This document shows positions 47,511-59,444 of a stretch of DNA of 64,000 nucleotides, piece after piece. Below the pieces are notes generated by a model, which was not told the origin of the DNA, did no database searches, and was given only the letters and a program-made list of their open reading frames with translations. The position numbers and the translations under genes are program-made. The DNA is from Boswellia sacra (lineage: Eukaryota; Streptophyta; Magnoliopsida; Sapindales; Burseraceae), in contig SNVD02015884.1 of assembly GCA_013180625.2 (NCBI GenBank), positions 372,001 through 436,000 on the forward strand. Reading direction: 5' to 3'. Position 1 is the stretch's first letter, and each line of letters starts with the position of its first letter.

Positions 47511-48060
47511 GTTGATAATCCCTGGCATTATCACTTGTATGACTAATAAAATAGATTTCAGGTTGACATTTCATGACTGATATGACAATCAAATATATGT
47601 GTACAGAAATGCTTACATATGTTTTAACACCTCTTGGTAAGGCAGATCTCTTTTCTGGGTGATCTATAAGCATGGACCAGACACAACATAATGTGTGTGG
47701 ATATATATTTGGTTCCTCTCTAATTATATTCTGCAAAACTGAAGGATGCCATCAGAATGACATGGATTTGAATATGCTTGTGATAGATGAATGGTTATAG
47801 TTCTGCCTAGGAATCTACCAGTAAATTTATGCCTTGGTCCTAATTATTCCATTTCATCTTTTCCAATTTCCTCTAAAGTTAGTTTTCTGTTATTCAGTAT
47901 TCAATAGTAATTTGAAGAAACATATTTGGCTAAATGCTTTCTGTTCTGATTTGTAATGTCATGATGGGGGTTATAGTAAGCTGAAGTATAGGTGCTCAGA
48001 GGCCAGACAGAGCAGCCAGTTATCATAGATCGTTCTGCAGGTTGAATTTCTCCAATATTC
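47511..48060. repeat. Segment shared with 54680-55230
   Basis: After the lectin-kinase relic, both loci share CCCT(G/A)GCATTATCACTTGTATGA, AGCATGGACCAGACACA and GGATGCCAT, continuing to about 48010. The shared sequence is non-coding in appearance. It shows the two loci arose by duplication of one already rearranged segment. Confidence 0.65.
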
Positions 48061-48113
48061 CATTTCCATGAGAGAAATAAATAAATAAAAAGCGGAACGC
48101 AAATTTTAGTTAC

Positions 48114-48695
48114 CTCCAATCCCTCCTCTGAATACTGAGATTGTGCAGATTTCATCCAAGTGAGGAAGGGCTTGATACCGAGCTCATCAACAAGGCTGAA
48201 TATGCTCAGGTAGGGATCCCAAAAACCTAAAAATAAATTCAGAAATGGATATATTAGGTTCAGAAGATTACGTATTTAATTTCTTTCACCCAATAAACTA
48301 AGCATCTTGTTCAATTTCCCTGTACACTCGCATATTATGGGGTGCCAAAACCATTTCCATGATCAAGCAAAGCGACAAAGCCCTGAAACCAGTCGAAGTA
48401 AAGCAAACCAAAATGTCAACCACGTTCGCTGATGCACACAACACACAGACACTGAGGCAAAACTGGAGGGGCAGGACATGCTAGCAGACGTTGTGAGCAG
48501 CAACAAGGCCAGCCCAGCCAGAGCCAACGATGACTATTACTTCTTTTTTAAGCTATTTTCATCACTGTTTTGATCACCATTTGCGTGGCTTTGAAGAGCA
48601 GTTGCTCTTGGTCTGCAACGGAACCCACTTATATTTCTGCTTGATAAGAAGCAAGTTGAGGTTCCTGAGAGACTCACTCTCCAAGAAGCCAACAT
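48114..48695 (-). pseudogene. FAD oxidoreductase pseudogene fragment (exons 1-3)
   Basis: A partial copy of the gene at 31696-35708, same orientation. Exon 1 at about 48480-48695 starts MLASWRVSLSGTS and keeps VGSGWAGL, but a frameshift follows NSLKK. Exon 2 at about 48340-48388 is degenerate. Exon 3 at 48114-48226 (FWDP.LSIFSLVDELGIKPF, ending YSEEGLE) still has an intact donor GAG|GTAACT and an intact acceptor TTTTTAG. Nothing from exon 4 onward is present. Confidence 0.8.
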
Positions 48696-49942
48696 GTTTA
48701 ATTTTCTTCAGCTTAAACTTTCAGAAGACATTTCATCTCCAACTAGCCAATCGAAAAAAAATCAAAACTATATCTTGATGCCACCACGTGTACCATTCTC
48801 TGCCACGAGTTACTTGCAGCCAAATCAACCTCTCTTTTCAATTATTAGCCAATTCGTCCTCCGGTTAACATAGATTTTCTCTTTCCGTGATCAACTTATT
48901 AAGATCAGAATATCTTATTTGTTATCAACACATTACTTTAGTAACATCACTGTTACAATAGGTGGACTCATTCAGGAAATAGTAACTTGAGGAGCTTTAT
49001 AAGGGATCATCACCTCAATAATTGAATAACATCATTACATAGAGAGCAACATAAAAAGTTGGCGGCTCAAGACATGACAATGTTGAATGATGCCAAAATA
49101 CAGTGTCGTAACTGTTTAAAGTATTGCTTTATAGAGATCAGAGTCTTTCATACACAACAATTTTTCAAATAATTCCATCTTTTCTCTGGTATAGTATGAT
49201 ATTTTATATATAAATAATTACCTAATAATTAATGTTAGATGCTTTATCTATCAAATTTTGAGATGTTAAATGATCTTATTAGATAATCTTAACCCGAGTC
49301 TTAACACTTCAATAAAATAGAAGTAAATTCGTCACACTTCAACATTAAACTTCGATAACTTCTTTTAGATAAATAATATATAAAATAACAATAAAAATAT
49401 ACATAAAAAAATAAATAATAAATAAATACCCTCTTTTTTAGATGTTATTACGAAGAATAGAGATTTTTTCATAGATGTTTTAATTAAATTTTCATTTAAA
49501 ATATTAAATCGATTACTATTATTTGAAATATAAATATAATCTTCGAAGCTTCACACATTATTTAACAAATATCTAATCATATTGAATAACCTAACACTTT
49601 GTTAAATATTAATCTATTATCGCTTGACAACTATTCTTAGGGAACAAGCCAACTCAATAATTATAATTAGACACTTTACTTATAATTCACATTTTTACAC
49701 GTTCAATGAAAATTATGTTTGATTTGCATATTTTTATACATGTCCCCAAGATTTGAGATCATCTTAAAGAAATGCTTGTGATAAAGAAACGATGAAAGCA
49801 TCGAACGGTGGTCAAGTAGAGTGAACCAACACCACATCATCACAGGATCACAAAGAGTTTAACCGTTTTCTTACTTCTCACTCATTCTTCTACACACAAC
49901 AAAACAAAAGGATACCAACACAGCCTCGCATTTCCATCAAAC
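48696..49942. other. AT-rich spacer before the CPP1 start
   Basis: 48735-48850 is the FAD-gene upstream block in a diverged copy, and 49060-49190 resembles 36680-36800. 49190-49740 is very AT-rich with no coding text. 49800-49942 is the probable promoter/leader of the CPP1 copy. Confidence 0.4.
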
Positions 49943-52900
49943 ATGGCAGCTGCTACACTCTCCGTGTAATATCCTAAGTTTTTTTTTTTTTTTATAATAT
50001 ACATTATACCATGTGTTGTGTTACATATGTAATAATATGTATTAATATATTGGTGATGTATTAGAATTATAATGTAACAAATGAAAGAATGAGGAGCTTA
50101 ATGAAAAGAGTATTGGATTTAATAGTTATAAAGGAGGAGAGATGGACTAAATGAAAATTTGGGCTAATATTTATCTATAAATGGGAAGAGTTTTAGAATT
50201 CTTTCATTTCTCTCCTTGCATACACGTTCCAAGCCTCTACTCTCTCAAAAAAATTTTCACACAACTCATCAAGGAATCAAGGGAGAAAAAAAAGGGAGAA
50301 GGAAGAAAGAAGTGGTAAGAACTCACCTTTTTTCCTTAAAATTCTTGTCTTAGTGTGTGTGTTTGCAAGAATATTTTTGGGTTGTGTTGTGAGTATGTGA
50401 ATTGTTGTTTGTGCTGCTGGAAATTTGTGTTGAAACATGAATTTGAATGAGTTTTGAATGCATCTAAGCAAGAGGATGAAGACATAAGCTAGAATTGAGA
50501 GTTTAGTTCAAATCCTGAAAATTTTGTTACACTGAACAGTGCATGTTCCGAAAATTACCAAAAATCAGGGGGACATTTTCTTGTTCTGAAATTTGTATGG
50601 GTGAAAATATACATGTCCAGGAGTGTATAGCAATTGGATTCACTCAAAAATTCGAAGTAGGTGATTTGTAGTGAATTTTTGAATTTCTGGTATGGTATTG
50701 CACATTTCCCCTGTCTTAGAACAGAGGAGGGGAAGATGATTTTGGTTGAAAGTCCAAATCTTCATAGAATTACCTGATTTTTGGTATGCAAGTCCTTTTA
50801 TGTGTCCTATATGAGACTGTAAATTTTCACTGAGATTGAAGAATTGTGCGAATTGTTATAGATTTTTAAAATTTGCTTGCTAAAACTGGAATTTTTAGTT
50901 TCCAAAACAGGGCAGTTAGAAATAATTAGATTTGAATGGGTTAAACACCTTGAAAAACCATGATTTTTTGTATAGAGGTATATATATGTATTATATACCA
51001 GCCTGTAAATTTTTATAGCCATTTAAGTAGGATTACAATTCCTACAAATTTTTAAGTCTATACTGTTCAGTGAAATAAATGCAATGACAGAATTATTGAG
51101 GTAATGAATTGATTATTTTGAGTGGCCAAATGGCCCCAATTGGCTCTAAAAAATTTTAAGGAGACATGAGATATATGTGTAAAAGATGTCTACCTAGTTG
51201 TATGAATTTTTGGAAGTAGACAATTGTTGTTGTGAATTGTTTGTCAAAGTAAGTATGGAAATAGAGCAAAAAAAAAGGGAAAATATTTTACAAGTGTATG
51301 GTGATCTAAAAATTTATTTTTAGGTCAATCACAAGCATCGAAAAGCAGCTGTATAAGGTAAGTAAGCTAACTATTCTGAGGCCACAATAAATTGTGTACT
51401 GTATGTATGTAATTTTGTGGATTGTAACACTATTAATTGCTAGCATCTTGATGCTTGAATGTGAGATATTGTGATTATTCTAGAAGCCTAATATCGAGTT
51501 TCTTTAATGTGACTGATTGTGAATGATGAAACGTGATTGGCATGCCAAGACCTAAGAAGTTTAGCTCTCATAGTTTGAGGGGAGGTCTGGACCATGTGTT
51601 TCTTTAGATGATATTCGGTAACATAGGCCTGGTATCACCCGGATTGTCAGACTAGCCTCGAGCTATTTCAAGTGTAGGCATCTAAATGTATTTGTACTGT
51701 TCTGTACTGATTCCATGGCTTTAGGGGAGGTCTGGACCATGTGTTTCTCTAGATGAGATTCGGTAGCATGGGCCCGATATCACTCGGATTGTCAGACTAG
51801 CCTTGAGCATTCCGTACTCCCATGGCTTGAGAGGAGGTCTAGACCATGTGTTTCTCTAGACGAGATTAAGTAGCATGGGCCCGGTATCACCCTGATTGTC
51901 AGACTAGCTTTGAGCTATTATATAGGAACTGACTGTGAAATGAAAAGTCCTACCTTGATTAGAGAGTCTTTTTCCCTAGGTGAGTGTAATTGATACTGTG
52001 AAAGCTTCCTCATTATGTGATTATGATTGTACATGAAAAAGCGATGAGTAGAGAAATGTGAACTCATTTATGTGAGGTTGCATCGACCTATAAAGGTCTA
52101 GAAAGAAAATCGGCACGTGAGCACAAATGTAACCGAAGTGAACTTTGGGACATTCTTTCTTTAACGAGTTAGCTAATGCTTGTATAGTTAGAAATGGATA
52201 GTTTCTACTGTAGACTGAATTCTATTATTATTGTTTATTACTGTATATTCAACTAGCTTATTTAATGAGTTTTACTCATTAAAGTTATTATGTGCCTCAG
52301 GTGATTAGTAGATTGAGCTATGGATGGAGGACTTTTGGTATTTCTAATAGAGTTCTCTTGACAACCATAGACCGCTGCCTAGATTATCATAGCCATACTG
52401 TAAGAATCTTTTTGATTTTGAATATTTCTATATGCAGTAAAATGGTGTGATTATGATTAAGAATATACTAATATTAATTTTTAAAAGAAATAATAGAGTT
52501 TATATTTAAATGATCGTATAAATGCTATATTTTGTATAACTAGAATGGGTTATGACACTCCATCCGCCCCAACCGCCTCTCAGCCGGTTCACCCATCCCT
52601 CGACCGCCTCCCGTTCATCCCCCTAATCTATCTCCTCATCTCTCTTCGTTAAAACCCGCCAAACCCAACCTATGGAGGGGCCTAGCTGTCTTATCCCGGT
52701 GCACTTCACCCGGGATTGCCAGAGCCGGCTCCAGAGCCGACGACTCCGCTCCCTTCGAGATGTCGGTCGAGAACGCACTCAAGCTTCTCGGAGTGTCCGA
52801 AACTGCGTCTTTTGATAAGATATTTCGCGCCAAAAATGCGATTATCGCTAACTGTAAAGACGACCAAGAGGCGATTGCACAGGTAAGCTTAGCTTTTGCT

Positions 52901-54070
52901 CGTACTTGATTGCTGCTCCCGCTTTAATGGTTTGTGAACTGAGTGAATTTCTGTTGTTTTTGGTGATGGGTTTTGTGGAGTATGTGAGTTTGCTTGTGCG
53001 AGTTTGTGTTTTTTCTTTGCTTTGGTTGCAAAGTTTTAATTTTTAATCGCGCAAAAGCTCTGAAATTTTTTTAATTTAATTAAAAATTGTTTTTGGGCGA
53101 CATTGAAAATACTTTCGATTAGTTAAAGGCATTTTTTTTTTAATTTTGTACTTTGTAATGACTAGCTGAATTGCATTTTGAGCACTTGGTATATAAGAGA
53201 AGCGTTACATCAGTACATTCTCAATTGCATTTGCTCAAAAGCAATTTCTACGGAGCAGCAACCAAACACGTCTCATGTAATATGCATCAACAAGTTCTGA
53301 ATGATTGAATTTGGTGTTTTTGAACAACTCAGCTATTGTATCATTTACTCTGCAATTTTGGAACTTGTTTTATTGTGCTCATTACGATAAGCTTTGAACT
53401 TGATGCTTCATTGACTTGTTTTTGTTCCATTCTTGTTGAAAAGTCAAGGGTTAAGCCATTTATAGCATGTGTAATATGTGTTTTGATGTATGTAAGGTAA
53501 TGCTTGCTACCGGTGGCCCTTTTTTGGATACAGTATTGTTAATGTTTTGATATTGATATGGTTGTAATATTTTAATTTTTGGTATGGGATGTGTGTTATC
53601 GCTTAAAGCTAATTTTTAGTTTTGATGATTTCTCTGTGAGGGCCATTGGGTGGTTGATATCATTGCGTAAGGCAATAGGCTTCCTATTTGTTAAAGCAAG
53701 AATTTATTATGCTGTAACTATTTTTAGTCTAGTGACGTTGTTGGTAATTCTTGTTTTATCATTATTGTGATGGTTGAATAGTGATTTAGGTTGAGGCTGC
53801 ATATGACATGTTGCTTATGCGGAGTTTGACTCAGCGACGAGCAGGGAAAGTTGTGGCTGGTAGCATTCCTTATGCGGATGTGAATACTGTGAACACTTCT
53901 GGGATGGGATCAATGCTGCGGTGGCTGCAGACTACTTTGAAGAAATCATCTGTTTCTGTAGAAACACTATCAACTGGAGATTTGGGCATTCAAGCAGGAG
54001 ATATGGAGCTTTGATGGTTTTAACTTATGTAAATGGAGCTTCATCATCTTCTGCACCTTATGCTGGTGTT
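49943..54070 (+). pseudogene. CPP1/CDF1-type chloroplast J-like protein, interrupted by a solo LTR
   Basis: CPP1 is a plastid membrane J-like protein that stabilises protochlorophyllide oxidoreductase. The ATG at 49943 begins MAAATLS; the frame then breaks at the LTR and resumes exactly in frame at 52562 (IRPNRLSAGSP..). A Pro/Ser-rich transit peptide follows, then SRADDSAPFEMSVENALKLL and FDKIFRAKNAIIANCKDD up to the donor CACAG|GTAAGC at 52882. Exon 2 starts at 53790 (VEAAYDMLLMRSLTQRRAGK, DLGIQAG). A single-base loss at about 54000 shifts the frame where family members read AGVYGALMVLTYVNG. Homology ends at about 54070, so the membrane helices are missing. Dead on three counts. Confidence 0.85.
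49965..52557 (+). mobile_element. Solo LTR (family of about 2.5 kb), copy 2, inside the CPP1 first exon
   Basis: 2593 bp starting TGTAATATCCTAAG and ending GGGTTATGACA, closely similar along its length to 38120-40625. It is flanked by CTCCG (49960-49964) and CTCCA (52558-52562), a 5-bp target duplication with one mismatch. Repeated TTGAG.GGAGGTCT.GACCA motifs start at about 51575, 51720 and 51829, as in copy 1. No internal retroelement genes. Confidence 0.83.
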
Positions 54071-54074
54071 TTTG

Positions 54075-54610
54075 CTCTGCCTCAATTTCCTGAGTGTCAC
54101 CATCTGGTGAATTTGCTTTTGCTTTCAGACAAGTAGAAAACAAGGGCTTCTTCCTAGCCATCTGGTTTAGAAAACTACCTGATACCATCAGAACTTTGTT
54201 TTAGAGGAGAAACAGCCACTGGAGCCTGCAGGTCAAATATCTGCTGCACTGCAGTTAGGAAGATGATTCGATAGAGGTTCTCAAGTGCCCTGGTGGATAC
54301 AACTTCTTGGCTTCAGATGATTTGATGAAGTAGTGCAGACAAAACTTTGTTCAACAGAGTTGTGGTAATGCTTGCCAAGAATTTGATCGTTTTGAATTTC
54401 TGGAGATGCTCAATACAGACTGGCCGCTATCTGGTTATGAACATTTTGCATCAGTGGATGAGTATTGGTGTACACAGGCTTGCTGGAGTAGTTGCTTTTG
54501 TGCTGTTGCCATGTTTGGAACTGGAGAATGTTAAGAGTTCCTCTGTCAAATGCGAGGATGGATTCCAGAAGTGGACGCAAAGCCCTGATAAAAGTAAGGA
54601 AAAATAACTC
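54075..54610 (+). pseudogene. Lectin receptor kinase pseudogene fragment, copy B
   Basis: Begins abruptly after the CPP1 homology. Readable text includes CPGGYNFLASDDLMK (about 54288-54332), CRQNFVQQSCG, EFLEMLNTDWPLSGYEHFAS (about 54395-54455), VDEYWCTQACWSSCFCAVAM and a tail resembling KALIKVRK. Stops interrupt all frames. Better preserved than copy A in the cysteine-rich region, but lacks the signal-peptide end. Confidence 0.7.
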
Positions 54611-54635
54611 CACTAATATAAAATTCAATTATCAA

Positions 54636-54700
54636 GCACAGTGACATCAAGGCCCTCAAACCAATCAAAGTGAAGCAGAACAAAATGTCAACACATGTAC
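54636..54700 (-). pseudogene. Fragment of FAD oxidoreductase exon 2 start and intron 1
   Basis: About 65 bases (ATCAAGCACAGTGACATCAA then CCCTCAAACCAATCAAAGTG) match 48360-48420 and 35390-35445, where they cover the start of exon 2 and its acceptor. Encodes GLDVTVLD on the minus strand. Present here without neighbouring exons. Confidence 0.65.
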
Positions 54701-56776
54701 AAATTTATGTCGACAATCCCTAGCATTATCACTTGTATGACTGATAAATACATTTCCAGGTTGACATTTCACGGCTGATATGAGAATCGAATTTATGCAT
54801 ACAGAAATGCTTGTATATGTCGTTTACATCTCTCACGAAAGTAGATCTCTTTATCAGGCGATCTATCAGCATGGACCAGACACACACAACATGATGTGTG
54901 TGTATATGTATTTTGTTCCTCCTAATTGTATTCTGCCAACTGAAGGATGCCATGAGTATGACTTGGATATGCTTGTGATAGACGAAGGGTTCCTAGGAAT
55001 CTATCAATGAATTTAGGCCTTGGTCCTAATTATTCCATTTTTATCTTTCTCTATTTCCTCTTATGTTAGTAATTTGAAGAAATATATTTGACTGAATTCT
55101 TTCTGTTTTGATTAGTTTATATGTTATGAAGGGAAAAGTATGGTTAATGTCATGACTCATGATCGGGGTTACAGGAAGCTCAACTGTAGATGCTGAGAAG
55201 CCGGATAGATCAAGCAGTGTCATGGCAGTACGCAATTGGGGTGGCCCTCAATTACATGGAGGCAGAGTAATTTATCCCTTCTATGTATTATTTTCATTTT
55301 CATGGTCTCATTACATGGTATAACTTTTTAGAGTATTCAGCATTTTCACAGAATGCCCTTGGTGAGCCTAATAATAAGGAACCATTGGTATAGGATATGG
55401 AGATTAATATGGTTCCAATCTTTGGTGGAATCCTGGCTTGGGAACTGGAAACCACTAGAAGGGCTAGTGATCCAAGAAATGGCAAATTTGGGAAAGGAAC
55501 TGGAAGCAATAGTGTAGAGACAGTATCTGGCCAAAGGAATAGATTAGTACCATCTCATTCGTAAAATATACCAAATATTAGATAAGTTTACTATTTTTCT
55601 AAAAGCTTAAGCTTATTTATGTCTTTATTACACCCCCTCACGTGCACAGGATCGAGCCTCACCTGCCTAAGGGGGCCCCTCAAACCTGTGACTGTGATCA
55701 CTATGACTCTAATATCACATTAAGTTTGTCGGTTTCTAAAACCTAAACCTTTTAAGTGTGGAGCTGTTTGATGTAGGTTTAACATAAATACTTTAAGTCC
55801 TCTATTAATTGAAACATACAACAAACATAATAAATTCAAGACCACACCATTTTAATCTTACTCTTGCAAAATTCATATAACAAATGTGAGGTTATCTTAT
55901 GCTTTCCCTAAATGACAAATCAATATGAGATAGTTACATGTGTAACCAAGTTCAAAGAGTGTTTTGAAATTAACTAAGGGGTTATTTGCATCCAAACTTT
56001 TTTTTTAGGGTGGGGCTATTTGCACCCTTAAAAATGCTGTTAACACCCATTATTTAAACATATTAATAATTGTTAATATTTTTATTTTGTATTTTACTAT
56101 TTGGGACAAATATTATCTTTTAGTAATCATCTTTAACCTTTCCCAATCAATATAAACCTTAATTTTTATTGCTTTTTACTCATCCAAATTCAACTAAGAG
56201 GTTTGTTGTTTTTTGGTATAAAACTTGAATTTAACTTATTCTCTGACTTAAGATATTTTCATGATAGCTGTATTTTTGACTTGAAGACTTAATTTAAGAC
56301 ATTTTTATCTGAATGAAAAAAATAAAAAATTCTAGCTTTTGTCTGAGTATAAATAAATGAATCATTTATTACTTCTCTAATTCTCCTAAATGTTCTTAAA
56401 AAATTATTTATAACCAATTTGTTTATAGCTTAATATTTTAATTTTGGAACATTATTATTTATTTTTAATTTTATATTATGATTATCTATACATAATTTTA
56501 AATTTATTTTATATTTATTTAGCTTATTTATATAAATTTAAAAAAATAACTTTTTTCATCCAATTATACACATTTTAATAAATTAAATTTATAATGAATT
56601 TTAATATACAAATATTTTTACTATATGAAATAAAATCAAAAGTAAAATTAATATATAAACTGAGATATGTGTAAAATCATAAGATCTCCAATGGCCAGGC
56701 CTTTTCGCAAGTTAATGCTAAATAAAAAACAAATGAATATTCAGGCCTTCGTTTTTTGTGGTTTCAACATTCTAAT
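54701..56776. other. Duplicated non-coding segment and AT-rich flank
   Basis: 54701-55230 is shared with 47511-48060. 55230-55560 is GC-richer and partly open on both strands (for example 55300-55509 minus) but not recognised. 55640-55720 has CACCCCCTCACGTGCACAGG and GGGGGCCCCTC, resembling a decayed repeat end. 55920-55985 matches the receptor upstream flank (TGAGATA.TTACAT.TGTAACCAA). The remainder is AT-rich. Confidence 0.4.
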
Positions 56777-57968
56777 TAGACCTGGCAATGGGTCGTGTTA
56801 CAGTCTTTCTTATCATTTCGCATTCGTATCGTATTAAATTATATTAATCTAAATACGACTCATTAATTTATTGGGTCTAAATCTTAAAACCAAAACCTAA
56901 CTGTTAACTTAACGTGTTACCCGAATTCAACCCATTTAACTCATTTTTTTATTTTCAAGTTAGACAATAATATGTATAACAAGATTTGTATAAATTCTAA
57001 ACATTTAATACAACCAAACTCAAACCCAGCTGTTAACTTAACGTGTTACCCGAATCTAACCCATTTAACCCATTTTTTATTTTTAAGTTAGACAATAATA
57101 TGTGTAACAAGATTTGTATAAATTCTAAACATTTAATTGCTCTAAAATTACCCGACCTTCGTTTTTTGTGGTTTCAACATTCTAGTTAGACTTGGCAATG
57201 GGTCGTGTTACAGTGTTTGGTGTCGTTTCACATTCGTATCGTATTAAATTATATTAATCCAAATACGAACCATTAATTTATTAGGTCTAAATCTTAAAAG
57301 TCAAACCCGGCTGTTAACTGAACCTGTTGCCCGAATTCAATCCATTTAACCCATTTTTTATTTTCAAGTTAAGCAATAATATATGGAACAAGATCTGTAT
57401 AAATTCTAAACATTTAATACAACCAATAGTTTATAAATTTAAAATCCAACAAATATTTTAAAATCTATTGAAATATCTAAATTTAATATAATACGAAAAC
57501 ATTAAAAAAAAATTTGTATCCAATATCATTTAAAGATCCATCTGAAGCATATTTAAGATAAATAATCGATAATGTCCAATTATTAAATGATTTCTAAAAA
57601 TAAAATAGGTCATTTTATAAGTTTCTTCTTTGTATTCCCCATCAAAATGTTATTACTTATACATACCTAAGAAAAAAATGGTATAATTATATTAGAATAA
57701 TTTTAATTAGATTAAACATAGTTATAAATTAGTATTTGTTATATTTTATTATTTATCATAAATAAATTTACTATATTATTCTTAATATTAACGGGTTAAA
57801 CGGGTGAAACGGTTTTTTATAGGATAAACCCAAACACGATCCAATATCGAACAGGTTTTACCGTGTTAACCCGTTAACGATCCAATCCAAGAATATTAAA
57901 TCAAAAACATGTTTTTATCAAATAGATTCGTGCCGTGTTAACGGATCATATAAAATATATCAGGCCTA
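56777..57968. mobile_element. hAT-like non-autonomous element, internally duplicated
   Basis: Ends TAGACCTGGCAATGGG and (inverted) TAGGCCTGATATAT, flanked by ATTCTAAT (56769-56776) and ATTCTAGT (57969-57976), seven of eight bases identical. An 8-bp duplication and TAG.CCTG termini fit the hAT superfamily. About 410-bp spacing separates two copies of CCTTCGTTTTTTGTGGTTTC (56746 and 57156), and a second internal repeat carries GTTAACTTAACGTGTTACCC twice. No transposase. Confidence 0.6.
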
Positions 57969-57976
57969 ATTCTAGT

Positions 57977-58749
57977 TGTGATAAGAGTTTTGAGGGCATC
58001 TTCATAGTTATTTTAGGTTCAATCCGCGCTCACATGAATCTTTTCCCAAGAGCTATTTATGGATTGCGCTCCTGTTGATTGGTGTGGGGTTCAAATTAAA
58101 AGTTGCCATCAATAATAAGTAAGTATTAAAAAATGATAACTTTGAAAAAAATCTCAATTATTTTGGTAAGCGTAATTTAGTATTAAAAAAGATATACAAA
58201 GAAATTATTTATTTTTAAAACTTTATTGGGTATTCAGAGTACTTTTATGAGTACAAATAACTCTATTCTTTTATTAATACACATACTTTTTTGTTAAAAT
58301 TTTCATTACAAAATTATCCATGAGTCAACTTACATTTAAGTACAACAATAAAACTTAATAAACTTAACTCTAATAAGACCTCCCACCATGTATCTCCGAA
58401 GACAACTAAAGTATAAAAGCTCTTTTATTTATCATTTCGCGGAGTACAATCAAATATATGGAAGCACATTGTCGCCCTAAACCACCTATTAAAAGCAACT
58501 CTGTCTACGTACGTGAGCAATCAAGGATGTGAGGGCATTGAAGGAGACCTTTTTTCTAAACACTAGAAGTTTCCAAACCAACATGCAAATAGTTAACCAA
58601 TGTAATTTTTTTGTATGAACAACAAATCAACATTAAAGAAGATATGATTTTTTACATATGAATATTTACTGATTTCCAGAACATACGAAGAACAGTAAAA
58701 AAAAACTTTCTTTAAAAAAAAATATATTTAACAAAGTTATATTTGTGAT
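57977..58749. other. AT-rich spacer between two hAT-like elements
   Basis: No genes or recognisable repeats beyond simple A/T runs. Confidence 0.3.
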
Positions 58750-59436
58750 CAGGGATGGAGCCAGCTTTTTACTTGAGTGGGGGAAAATTGAGGCATTAAA
58801 AAAAATATTCACAAAAAATAAAATTAAAAAATTATATTTATTATTAAATTTATATATTTTTTATATTAAAAAGATTGTATAATTAAGAATCCAAAAGAAA
58901 ATATTTATAAACTATAAAAAGTACTCGTTCAAAAGCTATTTTATATTTATTTGTAGAGTTAAATTAATATCTATAAAAATACTTAAAAAGAATATTTGAT
59001 CTATAGGTTCTTTGTGTAAAAAAAAAAAAAAGAATATTTGATATCGAGGTTCTTTGTATAGAAAATATTTTTTACTTATAAGTACTTTGTTGAAACATAT
59101 TATACCAAAAAACTTGATAGAAGGTTAGTTTATTGCAATTTAATTCTTAAGTACTTGAATGTTTTATAAATTGATAAAATTAATATGGGATTTTATGAAT
59201 TAAAAATATATTATGATATTAATTAACCATATATTAAAGTTTAATACTTAATATAAATAACTATTATTGAAACTGTTAAGAGTAAAAGCGATTATAAGAT
59301 GATTAGAAATTTAAATTACTTAAACTAGAAAAAAAAGGTTATTGTGTTAAAATATAAACTGTAAGGAGAATAAATGAATTTTGTAAATTCAGTGGAGGTA
59401 ATTGCCTCCACTCGTCACTATGTGGCTCCGTCCCTG
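58750..59436. mobile_element. hAT-like MITE with perfect 8-bp target duplication
   Basis: 687 bp. The ends are inverted: CAGGGATGGAGCCAG against CAGGGACGGAGCCACA. A perfect TTTGTGAT duplication flanks it (58742-58749 and 59437-59444). AT-rich interior, no transposase. Eight-base duplication with CAGGGACGGAGCCA ends is typical of plant hAT MITEs. Confidence 0.85.
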
Positions 59437-59444
59437 TTTGTGAT

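Noticed and set aside
54347..54607. 86-codon plus open frame starting MFNRVVVML (twin at 47311-47499)
   Set aside because: Conserved between the copies only because the locus is duplicated; the true ancestral frame is the lectin-kinase ectodomain in another frame.
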